A DNA stretch of 21,940 bases. It comes from JAICUY01 sp038250515 (lineage in GTDB: Bacteria > Chloroflexota > Limnocylindria > QHBO01). The notes under the pieces are model-generated. The model saw only the letters and a program-made list of their open reading frames with translations, had not been told where the DNA came from and ran no database searches. Made by a program: the position numbers and the translations under genes. The DNA lies in contig JBBSCG010000033.1 in the NCBI GenBank assembly GCA_038250515.1, positions 1-21,940 on the forward strand, read 5' to 3'. Positions 1 to 8,316 of the stretch are shown here, in pieces (position 1 is the first letter of the stretch; each line of letters starts with the position of its first letter).

Positions 1-22
1 CCGATCCAGGGCGATCGCCGCG

Positions 23-2242
23 TCAGGCATGCCCGTCGCTGTCGGCGGACGCGACCGCTCGGCGACCGCGTCGTTTCGGGGCGCCTCCGTTCGCCTCGCT
101 TCCCGGCCGCGTCCAGGTCGAGTAGTCGCAGTCGGGGTAACGGTCACACCCCCAGAAGGTCCGTCCGCGGCGGCTGCGCTTGGAGACCACGGTCCCCTGG
201 TTGCACTGCGGGCAGGTGCCGAAGCGCTCGCTGGCCGGCTGTGCATCCTTCTTGATGTACTTGCATTCCGGATAGCGGTCGCAGCCAACGAACGGACCGA
301 AGCGGCCGCGCCTGGCGGCGAGGTGTCCCTGGCCGCACTCCGGGCAGACCTCACCGACGCCCGGCATGTCGAGCGCCTCGGGCTCCTCGCCGGGGAGCGG
401 CTGGGTGTACTTGCACTCCGGGTAGCCGCTGCACCCCAGGAACCAGCCGTTGCGACCGAACCGCTTGAGCAGCGGGTGGCCGGAGAGCGGGCAGATGATG
501 TCGGTCATCTCGACCTGCTTGGCAATCTTCTCCTTGCCCTCGCTCACCTTCTCGGCGAACGGCGTGTAGAAATCGCGCACCATCGGTACCCAATCGTGCT
601 CGCCCGCGGCGACCTCGTCGAGCTGATCCTCCATGTGCGCGGTGAATTCTGGGTCGACGATCTCGGGGAAGTGCTCGACCAGCAGATCGGTGACGCGGAA
701 TGCGGACTCGGTCGGATGCAGTCGCCGATCCTCGATGGTCACGTAGCCCCGCTCGCGGATCGTTTCCATGGTCGGCGCATACGTCGACGGCCGACCGATG
801 CCGTGCTCCTCGAGCGTCTTGATCAGGCTGGCCTCGGTGAAGCGCGGCGGCGGCTGCGTGAAGTGCTGCTCTGAAAGCAGATCCGTCAGCGACAGCGGCT
901 CACCCTCACGCAGCTCGGGCAGGACGGTGAGCCGCTCGTCGTCCTCGTCGTCGCGGCCCTCGACATAGACCGCCTGGTAGCCATCGAACACGCGCTTGCT
1001 CGCTCCGGCATGCAGCGTGTATCGGCCGGCGCTGACGTCGACGCCGACCTGCTCGAAACGTGCCGGCACCATCTGGCTGGCCAGCGCCCGCTTCCAGATG
1101 AGCTCATACAGGCGGTACTCGTCCGACTTGAGATGCGCACGCACCGATTCGGGTGTCCGCACGAAGCTCGACGGCCGGATGGCCTCGTGCGCTTCCTGGG
1201 CACCGCGGCTCTTATTCCGATACGCATTCGGGCGCTTCGGCACGAAGTCGGCACCATAGCGCTGGCGGATGAGATCGCGCGCCTCCCCGACGGCGCTGCT
1301 GGCCATCGCCAGCGAATCGGTACGCATGTACGTGATGAGCCCGACCTGGCCCTCGGCCAGGGCGATGCCCTCGTACAGTCGCTGCGCCGCGCTCATCGTC
1401 CGCCGCGCGCCGAAGCCCAGCTTTCGCGAGGCCTCCTGCTGCAGCGTGCTGGTGGTGAAGGGCGGCGCGGCCGTCCGCTTCCGCTCGCTGCGGGTGACCT
1501 TCTCGACCTGATAGCTCGCCTCGCGAAGAGCGGTTTCGTGCTGCTGTGCCTCCTCGGCCGAGCCCACGCGCGCCTTCTCGCCGTCGATGCGGGTCAGCTC
1601 GGCAGCAAATGTCCCTGCTGCCTCCTCGCGCTGCAGCTGGGCGGTCAGGCTCCAGTACTCCTCCGGCGTGAAGGCGTCGATCTCGCGCTCGCGCTCCACC
1701 ACGAGCCGCACCGCAACGCTCTGCACGCGTCCGGCCGACAGGCCACGACGGATCTTGCTGGCGACCAGCGGGCTGAGCTTGTAACCGACCAGCCGATCGA
1801 TGATCCGACGCGCCTGCTGCGCGTTCACCAGGTCGAGATTGATGGCGCGCGGATGGGCGAACGCCTCCTCGATGGCGCCCTGCGTGATCTCGCTGAAGGT
1901 GACTCGGCGGAATCGGTCGGGGGGGAGCTTCACGTACTCGGCGATGTGCCAGGCGATTGCCTCACCCTCGCGATCGAGGTCGGTCGCCAGCCAGATCTGG
2001 TCGGCGCGTTTGGCGGCGCTGGCCAGGCGTTCCAGGTCGCGACGCTTCTCCTTGAGCGGCTCGTAGCGCGGTGCGAAGTCGTGCTCCACGTCAACGCCCA
2101 GGCTGCGCTGCGGAAGGTCGCGGACATGGCCGACCGAGGCCATTACGTCATAGCCGGGGCCGAGGTAGCGTTCGATGGTCTTCGCCTTGGCAGGCGACTC
2201 GACGATGACAAGATCATTGCCGAAAGTGTTCTTGCGTGGCAT
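23..2242 (-). CDS. topA: DNA topoisomerase I (type IA)
   Basis: This enzyme relaxes negatively supercoiled DNA through a transient 5'-phosphotyrosine link. The 739-aa protein is complete. The N-terminal Toprim domain has IVESPAKA at about 13-20 (Glu15) and the acidic cluster DLDREGE (Asp88, Asp90, Glu92). The catalytic tyrosine is Tyr305 in ITYMRTDS. Three C-terminal zinc-ribbon repeats start near residues 584, 633 and 677; the second and third keep four Cys each, but the first reads CPLSG, so Ser587 replaces one Cys. A basic tail follows. The ATG at 2242 has no visible Shine-Dalgarno and a TACACT -10-like box 10 nt upstream, so the mRNA may be nearly leaderless. It lies downstream of comM-dprA in the same direction, a common neighbourhood, with a CAP-domain gene between dprA and topA. 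Confidence 0.97.
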   Translation of the reverse strand: MPRKNTFGNDLVIVESPAKAKTIERYLGPGYDVMASVGHVRDLPQRSLGVDVEHDFAPRYEPLKEKRRDLERLASAAKRADQIWLATDLDREGEAIAWHIAEYVKLPPDRFRRVTFSEITQGAIEEAFAHPRAINLDLVNAQQARRIIDRLVGYKLSPLVASKIRRGLSAGRVQSVAVRLVVEREREIDAFTPEEYWSLTAQLQREEAAGTFAAELTRIDGEKARVGSAEEAQQHETALREASYQVEKVTRSERKRTAAPPFTTSTLQQEASRKLGFGARRTMSAAQRLYEGIALAEGQVGLITYMRTDSLAMASSAVGEARDLIRQRYGADFVPKRPNAYRNKSRGAQEAHEAIRPSSFVRTPESVRAHLKSDEYRLYELIWKRALASQMVPARFEQVGVDVSAGRYTLHAGASKRVFDGYQAVYVEGRDDEDDERLTVLPELREGEPLSLTDLLSEQHFTQPPPRFTEASLIKTLEEHGIGRPSTYAPTMETIRERGYVTIEDRRLHPTESAFRVTDLLVEHFPEIVDPEFTAHMEDQLDEVAAGEHDWVPMVRDFYTPFAEKVSEGKEKIAKQVEMTDIICPLSGHPLLKRFGRNGWFLGCSGYPECKYTQPLPGEEPEALDMPGVGEVCPECGQGHLAARRGRFGPFVGCDRYPECKYIKKDAQPASERFGTCPQCNQGTVVSKRSRRGRTFWGCDRYPDCDYSTWTRPGSEANGGAPKRRGRRAVASADSDGHA

Positions 2243-2252
2243 ACGAGGCCGG

Positions 2253-2258
2253 AGTGTA
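2253..2258 (-). promoter_or_regulatory. Putative topA -10 box (TACACT)
   Basis: Read on the minus strand this is TACACT, ending 10 nt before the topA ATG. No convincing -35 was found. The position implies a leader of only a few nucleotides, which agrees with the absence of a Shine-Dalgarno. Confidence 0.4.
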
Positions 2259-2329
2259 GCACCCGCCTCCTCCCGGTCCGTTACCGGCCGCTTGGGCTGC
2301 GAGTGCCCTCACCCTGAGGCGGAACGACC

Positions 2330-2346
2330 GGCCGCCGAAGGCGGCC
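2330..2346 (-). terminator. GC-rich hairpin after the CAP-domain gene
   Basis: GGCCGCC and GGCGGCC form a perfect 7-bp stem with a GAA/TTC triloop, 8 nt past the stop of the CAP-domain gene. There is no T-tract on either side, so it may be a weak terminator or an mRNA 3'-end stabiliser rather than a classical intrinsic terminator. Confidence 0.4.
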
Positions 2347-2353
2347 GCATCGG

Positions 2354-4066
2354 TCAGCCCGCGAAGTCCCAGACGACGTAGACCTTGCCGCCACTTGCCG
2401 CAATGCCGACGCCGAGCCGCCGGAAATTGGGATCGAGAATGTTCCCGATGTGGTTGTACACACCCGGGTACGGCTCGGCCATGTACTGCGCGTGGCACCA
2501 ATTCAGCGTCCCCTGGACACTCATCCCGGCGCGGTAGCAGAGGTTCTCGCCTGCGTGGCTGTACGGAACGCCGGCACGCGACAGCCGCGTGCGAACCGTC
2601 GACCCGTCACGTCCGGTATGGCTGAAGTATCCGTAGCGCAGCATGTCCCAGGCGTGCGCGTTGGCGACCGCCGAGACGGCGCCATCGAGGCTCATGCCCC
2701 GGAAGCCGTACGCCCCTCGGGCAACGTTGATCTGGTTGAGGGCATAGCCGACCGCGCTCGACGATGGAGCCGGTGCGGGCGCCGCCGGCCGGGGCGCGGA
2801 GGTGCTGCGCGTGGTCGACCTCACCTGGCTCGGCTGCGGCGCAACCTTTGGCGCAGGTGGCGCCGTCGTTGTAAAGGTCGAGGTGAGCGTCACCGTGTTG
2901 CCGTCACCGTCGAGCGCTCCCCTGCCGACATTGACCCGGAAGGCATGACCCTTGGCCAGCGCCTTCTTGGGCAGGAAGCGCAGCTGTGTCTTGGCCCCGT
3001 TCCAGCTAACCGCGCCGGCCACGTCGCCCTTGGTGGTCAAATCGGTGAGGCTGAAGGCCGTGCCGGTGCGCTCGGTCTCCATCGGCTGCGAGAACCAGAG
3101 CTCAACCTGCTCAGGCTTGACGTTCGTGTCGCCCGACTTCGGACGCACCTTGATCATCTGCCCGGCGGTGACCGTCGTGAACGAGAAGTTCGTGTCGCCG
3201 CCCAGCGGATTCCCCACGCTGTCGTGGATCCCCGCGACGCTGATGGCGTAGCGGGCTCCCGGCTTGAGCGGCGCGGACGGGGTGAAGACCAGGATGCGGC
3301 CCTGCCAGCTCAGGTCGCCATTGACCGTCGGATTGACCGAGAAGCTATCCGCGACCTCGTCGGGATTCATGGGCGTGCTGAACTCGATCGAGATCTTCGT
3401 GTGCGCGCTCACCTGGTCCGCCGTGTCCTTGGGCGCCGGCCGCGTCACGTCGTCACGGTTGCGCTCTTCGATTGCGCTCGCGATTGCGCCTTCGCTACGC
3501 GGTGCGTACTCGCTCAGCGTGTCGGTCGTCGTGACGCTCAGGCGCGCGGGGTCCTCCGGAACGTACTGCAGCTGGAAGTCGCGAACCGTGGGCGCGGTCT
3601 CGGTGGTGAAGCTCAGCCGCGTGGCGGCGCTCGCTCGAGCGCCGTCCTGGTATCGCATGCCCGACGGCAGGATCAACAGGTACCGCTCATCGGTCGTCCA
3701 CAGACGACGCGGCGTGACCTGGACACGTCGCCCATCGGCGCTCCAGGTAAAGGTCACGGCGGCTTCCGGAAGCACTGACAGCCCGGCCTCGACCGAGGCG
3801 TGGTCGACCGGACGATCGAATGGAATGGTGACCGATGCGTCGGTGGCGACCCCAACCCCGATGTTGTCGGGGAGGATCGAACGTGGTGCCGCCACAGCCG
3901 GCTCAGGACCGGCGCGGCTGACTCCCTGTTGGGAGACCACGAAGACGAGCGAGAGAGCGACGGCAGCGACCGAGACGCGGGTGACGGCTCGATGCTTGCT
4001 CAGCAGATAGCCAAGCGATTCGAACGGGGCGCGGAACGCCGCGCGGACGTTACGGATCGGATGCAA
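2354..4066 (-). CDS. Membrane-anchored Ig-like (Big_5) and CAP/SCP-domain surface protein
   Basis: This is a predicted exported cell-surface protein of about 570 aa. One hydrophobic segment lies at about residues 29-45 and acts as signal anchor. Three bacterial Ig-like repeats of the Big_5/SbsA type follow (about 65-160, 215-300 and 305-400), each with the F-x-x-P-[MV] and FTTxT-like pattern. A Pro/Ala/Ser-rich linker at about 400-440 leads to a C-terminal CAP (SCP/PR-1) domain at about 442-570 with AHAWDM, FSHTGRDG, GENLCY, NHIGNIL and VVWDFAG. Cys510 and Cys524 could form a disulfide. I chose a TTG start at 4066 because AGGAG lies 9 nt upstream and the anchor then sits near the N-terminus; an ATG at 4198 would overlap dprA. 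The molecular role of bacterial CAP domains is poorly defined; cell-envelope binding is likely. Confidence 0.85.
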   Translation of the reverse strand: MHPIRNVRAAFRAPFESLGYLLSKHRAVTRVSVAAVALSLVFVVSQQGVSRAGPEPAVAAPRSILPDNIGVGVATDASVTIPFDRPVDHASVEAGLSVLPEAAVTFTWSADGRRVQVTPRRLWTTDERYLLILPSGMRYQDGARASAATRLSFTTETAPTVRDFQLQYVPEDPARLSVTTTDTLSEYAPRSEGAIASAIEERNRDDVTRPAPKDTADQVSAHTKISIEFSTPMNPDEVADSFSVNPTVNGDLSWQGRILVFTPSAPLKPGARYAISVAGIHDSVGNPLGGDTNFSFTTVTAGQMIKVRPKSGDTNVKPEQVELWFSQPMETERTGTAFSLTDLTTKGDVAGAVSWNGAKTQLRFLPKKALAKGHAFRVNVGRGALDGDGNTVTLTSTFTTTAPPAPKVAPQPSQVRSTTRSTSAPRPAAPAPAPSSSAVGYALNQINVARGAYGFRGMSLDGAVSAVANAHAWDMLRYGYFSHTGRDGSTVRTRLSRAGVPYSHAGENLCYRAGMSVQGTLNWCHAQYMAEPYPGVYNHIGNILDPNFRRLGVGIAASGGKVYVVWDFAG

Positions 4067-4130
4067 TAGACAAGACTCCTGGCGGGACTGACCTCCCCAT
4101 GGACACCGGGCAGGCCGCAATGGCGGGGGC

Positions 4131-4161
4131 AGTATAACGGCATCACCGGATGCCTTGTCAG
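4131..4161 (-). promoter_or_regulatory. Putative promoter of the CAP-domain gene
   Basis: On the minus strand CTGACA (4156-4161) and TATACT (4131-4136) are separated by 19 nt, slightly longer than ideal. The predicted leader is about 58 nt and contains the AGGAG Shine-Dalgarno at 4076-4080. A 5-bp hairpin (GGCAT/ATGCC, 4139-4154) sits in the spacer, directly after the dprA stop. Confidence 0.45.
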
Positions 4162-5408
4162 GCCGTGCGGCCGATCCGACGCGCTGCAAGTGTGGCATGG
4201 AATGTTGCGCCGCCGTATGACGTCGCCAATCCGCGTGCTTCGAGCAGCGTCAGCGAGCTGGCCAGTGCCCCCGTTGCGAGCTGCGTACGGTCCATCAGCT
4301 CCTCAATCGAACCGCTCTTCGACAGCAGTCCGTTGAGCACCCGAGCCTCCGCCTCCGAGAGACTGCTGACGGCCACCGGAACCTCGCCGCGTTGCGCGCC
4401 GATGCGCTGCAGCAGGGCCGCGGCCGACGTCACCAGGATTGCCTGCTGATCAGCGATCAGCCGGTTGCAGCCCCGCGACGCGACCGCGTCGATCTGGCCG
4501 GGAACCGCGTACAGCTCCTTGTCGTAGACAATCGCCGCACTCGCCGTCAGCAGCGCACCGGAGTGGTCCGGGGCCTCGACGACGACCACAGCCATGGCGA
4601 GTCCGGCGATGATCCGATTGCGCCGGGCAAAGTCGGGCCGTCCCGCGCGCTGCCCGGGGGCGAGCTCAGAAAGAAGCGCTCCGCCACCGGTGACCAGGTC
4701 AGCCGCAAGCCCGCGGTGGCGCGGCGGATAAATGCGATCCAGCGGCGAGGGCAGAACCGCCACGCTCCGACCACCCGCCGCGACGGCGGCGCGATGCGCC
4801 TCGCCGTCGATCCCCAGGGCAAGCCCCGAGACGACCGTTACGCCGACACGCGCAAGCTCATCCGCCAGCTCCGTGGCAGTGGAGCGGCCGTATCCGCTGG
4901 CGCGCCGCGTGCCGACGACAGCGACGCACGGCGCATCGAGCGAGGTCAGGTCGCCCGAGGCGAACAGGACGGGAGGGAGGGCATCCAGCCGCGCCAGCGC
5001 GGCTGGATAGCGAGCGTCGAGAGCGGTGAGCACCTCGCCGCCGAGCTTCTCGGTGACCGTCTCGACCCGTCGCGCGACAGTCAGCGCGCCCTCGCGTCGC
5101 AACCGCCTCAGCCCGAGGCCCGCGTCCTCCGGCACGCGTGGCAGCTCGTCGAGCATCAGCGGACCGGCCGCCCACGCGGCGCTGGCGCTGCCGTAGCGAC
5201 GCAGCAGCCGCGCGAAGCCGATGGGGCCCACGCCGGGAACCTGCGACAGCGCGATCCAGAACGGCCGATCCGTCGGCGGGTCGATGCTCGCCAGGTCGAG
5301 CTCATGCCATGCCGATCGCTCGCTGCGAGTCTCCGACCGCAAATCCTGACCCCCGACAGAGCTGCGCAGCGCGGCTCCGCGAGGCCCGCCCGCCGCGACC
5401 CCGATCAC
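4158..5408 (-). CDS. dprA: DNA-processing protein DprA
   Basis: DprA protects incoming single-stranded DNA during transformation and loads RecA on it. The 416-aa protein has a helix-hairpin-helix/SAM-like N-terminal part (about 48-100, with SQVPGVGPIGFARLL). A Rossmann-fold core follows at about 125-335, with VVGTRRASGYG at about 164-174, SGLALGIDGEAHRAA at about 194-208 and FARRNRIIAGL at about 260-270. A winged-helix DML1-like domain lies at about 350-410. The start is a GTG whose last two bases and the next A form the TGA stop of comM (GTGA overlap), which implies translational coupling. The first 34 residues are poorly conserved in appearance, so translation might also begin further in. 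Confidence 0.95.
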   Translation of the reverse strand: MIGVAAGGPRGAALRSSVGGQDLRSETRSERSAWHELDLASIDPPTDRPFWIALSQVPGVGPIGFARLLRRYGSASAAWAAGPLMLDELPRVPEDAGLGLRRLRREGALTVARRVETVTEKLGGEVLTALDARYPAALARLDALPPVLFASGDLTSLDAPCVAVVGTRRASGYGRSTATELADELARVGVTVVSGLALGIDGEAHRAAVAAGGRSVAVLPSPLDRIYPPRHRGLAADLVTGGGALLSELAPGQRAGRPDFARRNRIIAGLAMAVVVVEAPDHSGALLTASAAIVYDKELYAVPGQIDAVASRGCNRLIADQQAILVTSAAALLQRIGAQRGEVPVAVSSLSEAEARVLNGLLSKSGSIEELMDRTQLATGALASSLTLLEARGLATSYGGATFHATLAARRIGRTA

Positions 5409-6910
5409 GCCGCCACCTCCGGTCGATATGCCAGCGCCTCGCGCAGGTGCTCGCTGAACACGTCGTCGCTACGCTCGAGATCCGCGATAGTCCGGGCCAC
5501 GCGCGCCATGCGCTGCGCACGTCGCGGCGACAAGCGGAAGCGCCGCGCTCGCTGCTCGAGCTCGACCAGCACGTCGGCCGTGAAGCCATTGCCCGCTCCG
5601 AGCTGACCGGTCGCCAGCTCTGCGTTGGCGACCTGCTGGCGCTCGCGCTGCAGCTTCCAGGCGGCGCCGATGCGCGCCGCGACCGCGGCACTTGGCTCGT
5701 TGCCGTCCGGCGCCGATATGCGGCGCTTTGGTTCGGCCATCTGCACCCACAGGTCGATGCGGTCGCGCAGCGGTCCGGAGAGACGCGCTGCGTAGCGGCG
5801 GGCCACGCTCTCATCGCAGCGGCACAGTTGACTCTGCGAGCCCTTCCAGCCGCATGGGCACGGGTTGAATGCGGTCAGCAGGGTGAATCGGGCCGGGAGC
5901 TCCAGCGCCCCATCGACCCGCGCAATGGAGACCATGCCCGCCTCGAGTGGCTGTCGCAGCGCCTCGAGCGCGTCGGAGCGGAACTGCAGCGCCTCATCCA
6001 GCAGGAGCACGCCGCGATGGGCCAACGAGGCCTCGCCTGGGCGAACCCGTGGGCCGCCGCCGACCAGGGCTTGTGTCGAGGTCGTGTGGTGCGGCGCGCG
6101 AAACGGCCGCGCACGCGTCAACGGTCGTCGGCGATCGACCAGCCCGGCGACGGAGTAGATGCGGCTGACTTCGATCGCCTCGTCGTCGTCGAGCGGAGGC
6201 AGCAGCGCGGCGGCGCAGCGCAGGATCAGCGTCTTGCCGACGCCGGGCGGCCCGCACAGCGCCAGGTTGTGTCGTCCTGCGAGCGCGATCTCCAGTGCAC
6301 GGCGAGCCAGCGGTTGACCGATCACCTCGGCGAGATCTGGCTGTCCGCGTTGTGGCTCCCAGACCGGCAGCTGCGTAGGTATGACCGCGCTGAGTGGATG
6401 GATGCCCGACAGGTGGCCCATCGCCTCACCGAGTGTGGCCGCCGCGTGCACCGCGACACCGCGCACAGCCGCCGCCTCGGCTTCGCTGCCGCACGCGACC
6501 ACGACGCTGCAGATGCCCGCCGCTCGCACCGCGGCCACGAGGGCCATCACACCGGGCACCGGCTGAAGGCCGCCGTCGAGGGCAAGCTCGCCAATGAGAG
6601 CGGTCTCGTGCATCGCCGCGTCGCGCAACTGGCCCGACGCGGCGAGGATGCCGATGGCAATGGCCAAATCGTAGCCGGTGCCTTCCTTCGGCAGATCGGC
6701 TGGTGCGAGATTGACCGTGATCCTGCGAGCCGGAACCTCGAAGCCGCTGTTGCGGATGGCGCTGCGAACGCGCTCGCGAGCCTCCTGCACCGCATTTCCC
6801 GCAAGCCCGACGACGGTCAGGCCTGGCAGGCCGAAGGCGACGTCGACCTCGACGCGGACGGGCACGCCGTCGACACCAAGGACCGATGCGCTGAGCGTCT
6901 GGGCCAGCAT
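5405..6910 (-). CDS. comM: ComM/YifB-family Mg-chelatase-like AAA+ ATPase
   Basis: ComM proteins are AAA+ helicases that promote branch migration during natural transformation. The 501-aa protein has the usual three parts. The N-terminal ChlI-like domain (about 20-140) includes FGLPGLTVVGL and NLAPADLPKEGTGYDLAIA. The AAA+ core has Walker A GPPGVGKT at 220-227 and Walker B LLLDE at 302-306. The C-terminal Mg-chelatase part begins after the Cys-rich FNPCPCGWKG and continues with RLSGPLRDRIDLWV. The ATG at 6910 is preceded by AAGGTG at suitable spacing. It overlaps dprA by 4 nt, so the two form an operon and support each other's assignment to competence or recombination. Confidence 0.95.
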   Translation of the reverse strand: MLAQTLSASVLGVDGVPVRVEVDVAFGLPGLTVVGLAGNAVQEARERVRSAIRNSGFEVPARRITVNLAPADLPKEGTGYDLAIAIGILAASGQLRDAAMHETALIGELALDGGLQPVPGVMALVAAVRAAGICSVVVACGSEAEAAAVRGVAVHAAATLGEAMGHLSGIHPLSAVIPTQLPVWEPQRGQPDLAEVIGQPLARRALEIALAGRHNLALCGPPGVGKTLILRCAAALLPPLDDDEAIEVSRIYSVAGLVDRRRPLTRARPFRAPHHTTSTQALVGGGPRVRPGEASLAHRGVLLLDEALQFRSDALEALRQPLEAGMVSIARVDGALELPARFTLLTAFNPCPCGWKGSQSQLCRCDESVARRYAARLSGPLRDRIDLWVQMAEPKRRISAPDGNEPSAAVAARIGAAWKLQRERQQVANAELATGQLGAGNGFTADVLVELEQRARRFRLSPRRAQRMARVARTIADLERSDDVFSEHLREALAYRPEVAA

Positions 6911-7056
6911 CGATCACCTTCAGGGGAAGCGGGGCGGGGCGGGGTTGAAGCGCCGGCCGTGCGCCTGCTCGCCTCCCAAACTCCAGCGCCGACCGGCGTT
7001 GCCAGCCTACGCATCGGTCGTTACTGGGCCATTACCAGCCGCTTATCTGTCGCGGG

Positions 7057-8241
7057 CTATCCGGTGGCCAGGGCCTCCGCGGCGAGCTCGGCGTCGAGAG
7101 CCCGCGCGAACTCGGTGACGCTGCGTCCCAGCGGTCCGTCGGGACGGGACGACATGAACGGCTCGCCGGAGTTCAGTGCGCTGATGGCGCCGCGGTACTC
7201 GTTGATGATCTGGTAATCGATCTTGCGCCCAAGGGCCGCCTCGGCATTGTTCACATTGATGCCGGTGTACGCGTTGGATCGATTGAGGACGAGCTGCACC
7301 TTGCTGCGCTCGTAGCCGAGACTGGCCATCGTCTCGAGCACGAGTCGCACGTTCTTAAGGCAGGAGAGGTCCGCGGTCATCACCACGAAGATTACATCGG
7401 CCTCGTCGAACAGTTGAAGGTTGAAGTCGTCGATCGTCTTCACCATGTCCACCATGGTGTAGTCGAACAGCTTGCGGGACAGGTTCAGTACGTTGCTCAG
7501 TGCCTCGGGGTGGGTGCGCTGGCGCTCGACCACGATGTCTGCCGCCTCCGGCGACGGCGGCGCCAGCAGCAGCTCGATGCCGGTGTGGTGCTTGACCGTC
7601 AGCTTGTGCAGCAGGTCGCTGTCGAGATCGGGCTCGCCGATGGCATTCACGATCGAGGCAGTATCGAGACCGACGTCCAGGAAGACGCGCAGGTCGCCGA
7701 ACTGCAGGTTCGCATCGACCAGCCCGGTGCGCCGCTTCAGGTCGCGACTCAGGGCGATGGCCGTGTTGATCGCGATCGTGGTGGTTCCCACGCCGCCCTT
7801 GGCGCCGTAGAACACGCACAGCCGGCCGAGCGTTGCCTGCTCCTGATCGGTCCTGGGCGCTCCCCCACGGCTCCGCGCCAGCAGGGCCTTGATGCGGGCC
7901 ATCAGCTCGAGTGGATGGAACGGCTTGACGATGTCGTCGTCGGCGCCGGCTCGCAGTCCCTTGACGCGCTCGCCCACGTCCGCCTCGGAGGTGAGCATGA
8001 TGATCGGCACCCGGCGTCCCTGCTCGGCGACGCGAATCTGCTGCGTCGCCGCATAGCCGTTCAGCTTCGGCATCGAGACGTCCATCAGGATGAGGTCCGG
8101 CTCGGCGCTCTTGGCCATCTCGACGCCGGTGGCGCCGTCGGAGGCAACGATCACCTCGAAGCCTTCCTGCTTGAGGGTGAAGACCAGGACGCGCTGGATG
8201 TTCAGATCATCGTCGACGACCAGGACCTTGGTGGCAGCCAT
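7057..8241 (-). CDS. CpaE-like protein: response-regulator receiver fused to MinD/ParA-type ATPase
   Basis: CpaE/TadZ proteins place type IV (Tad) pilus machinery at the cell pole. The 394-aa protein has an N-terminal receiver domain (1-125) and a C-terminal MinD-like ATPase (about 138-390). The receiver keeps all canonical residues: Asp10/Asp11, phospho-acceptor Asp54 (ILMDVSMP), Thr84 and Lys106 (VKPF), whereas many CpaE receivers are degenerate. The ATPase has a deviant Walker A, GAKGGVGTT at 146-154, and a Walker-B-like DYTMVDM. GAGGA upstream of the ATG gives a good ribosome-binding site, and a TATAAT box lies about 70 nt upstream. No other tad/cpa gene is visible in the window, so the partner system is elsewhere or the protein has another cargo. 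Confidence 0.88.
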   Translation of the reverse strand: MAATKVLVVDDDLNIQRVLVFTLKQEGFEVIVASDGATGVEMAKSAEPDLILMDVSMPKLNGYAATQQIRVAEQGRRVPIIMLTSEADVGERVKGLRAGADDDIVKPFHPLELMARIKALLARSRGGAPRTDQEQATLGRLCVFYGAKGGVGTTTIAINTAIALSRDLKRRTGLVDANLQFGDLRVFLDVGLDTASIVNAIGEPDLDSDLLHKLTVKHHTGIELLLAPPSPEAADIVVERQRTHPEALSNVLNLSRKLFDYTMVDMVKTIDDFNLQLFDEADVIFVVMTADLSCLKNVRLVLETMASLGYERSKVQLVLNRSNAYTGINVNNAEAALGRKIDYQIINEYRGAISALNSGEPFMSSRPDGPLGRSVTEFARALDAELAAEALATG

Positions 8242-8310
8242 GCAAGTCCTCGAACCGACCGGGATTTGGAAAATGTAACGGTGCCCGGGAACACCGCCCG
8301 CAGCGCGGCG

Positions 8311-8316
8311 ATTATA
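8311..8316 (-). promoter_or_regulatory. Putative cpaE-like gene -10 box (TATAAT)
   Basis: A consensus TATAAT on the minus strand overlaps the TAA stop of the upstream hydrolase gene. The -35 region at 17 nt is weak. The predicted leader is about 62 nt and carries the GAGGA Shine-Dalgarno. Confidence 0.45.

Noticed and set aside
5138..7216. 692-codon open frame on the plus strand across dprA/comM
   Set aside because: It is antisense to clear comM and dprA, Arg/Ala/Gln-rich without any recognisable motif, and typical of antisense open frames in GC-rich DNA.
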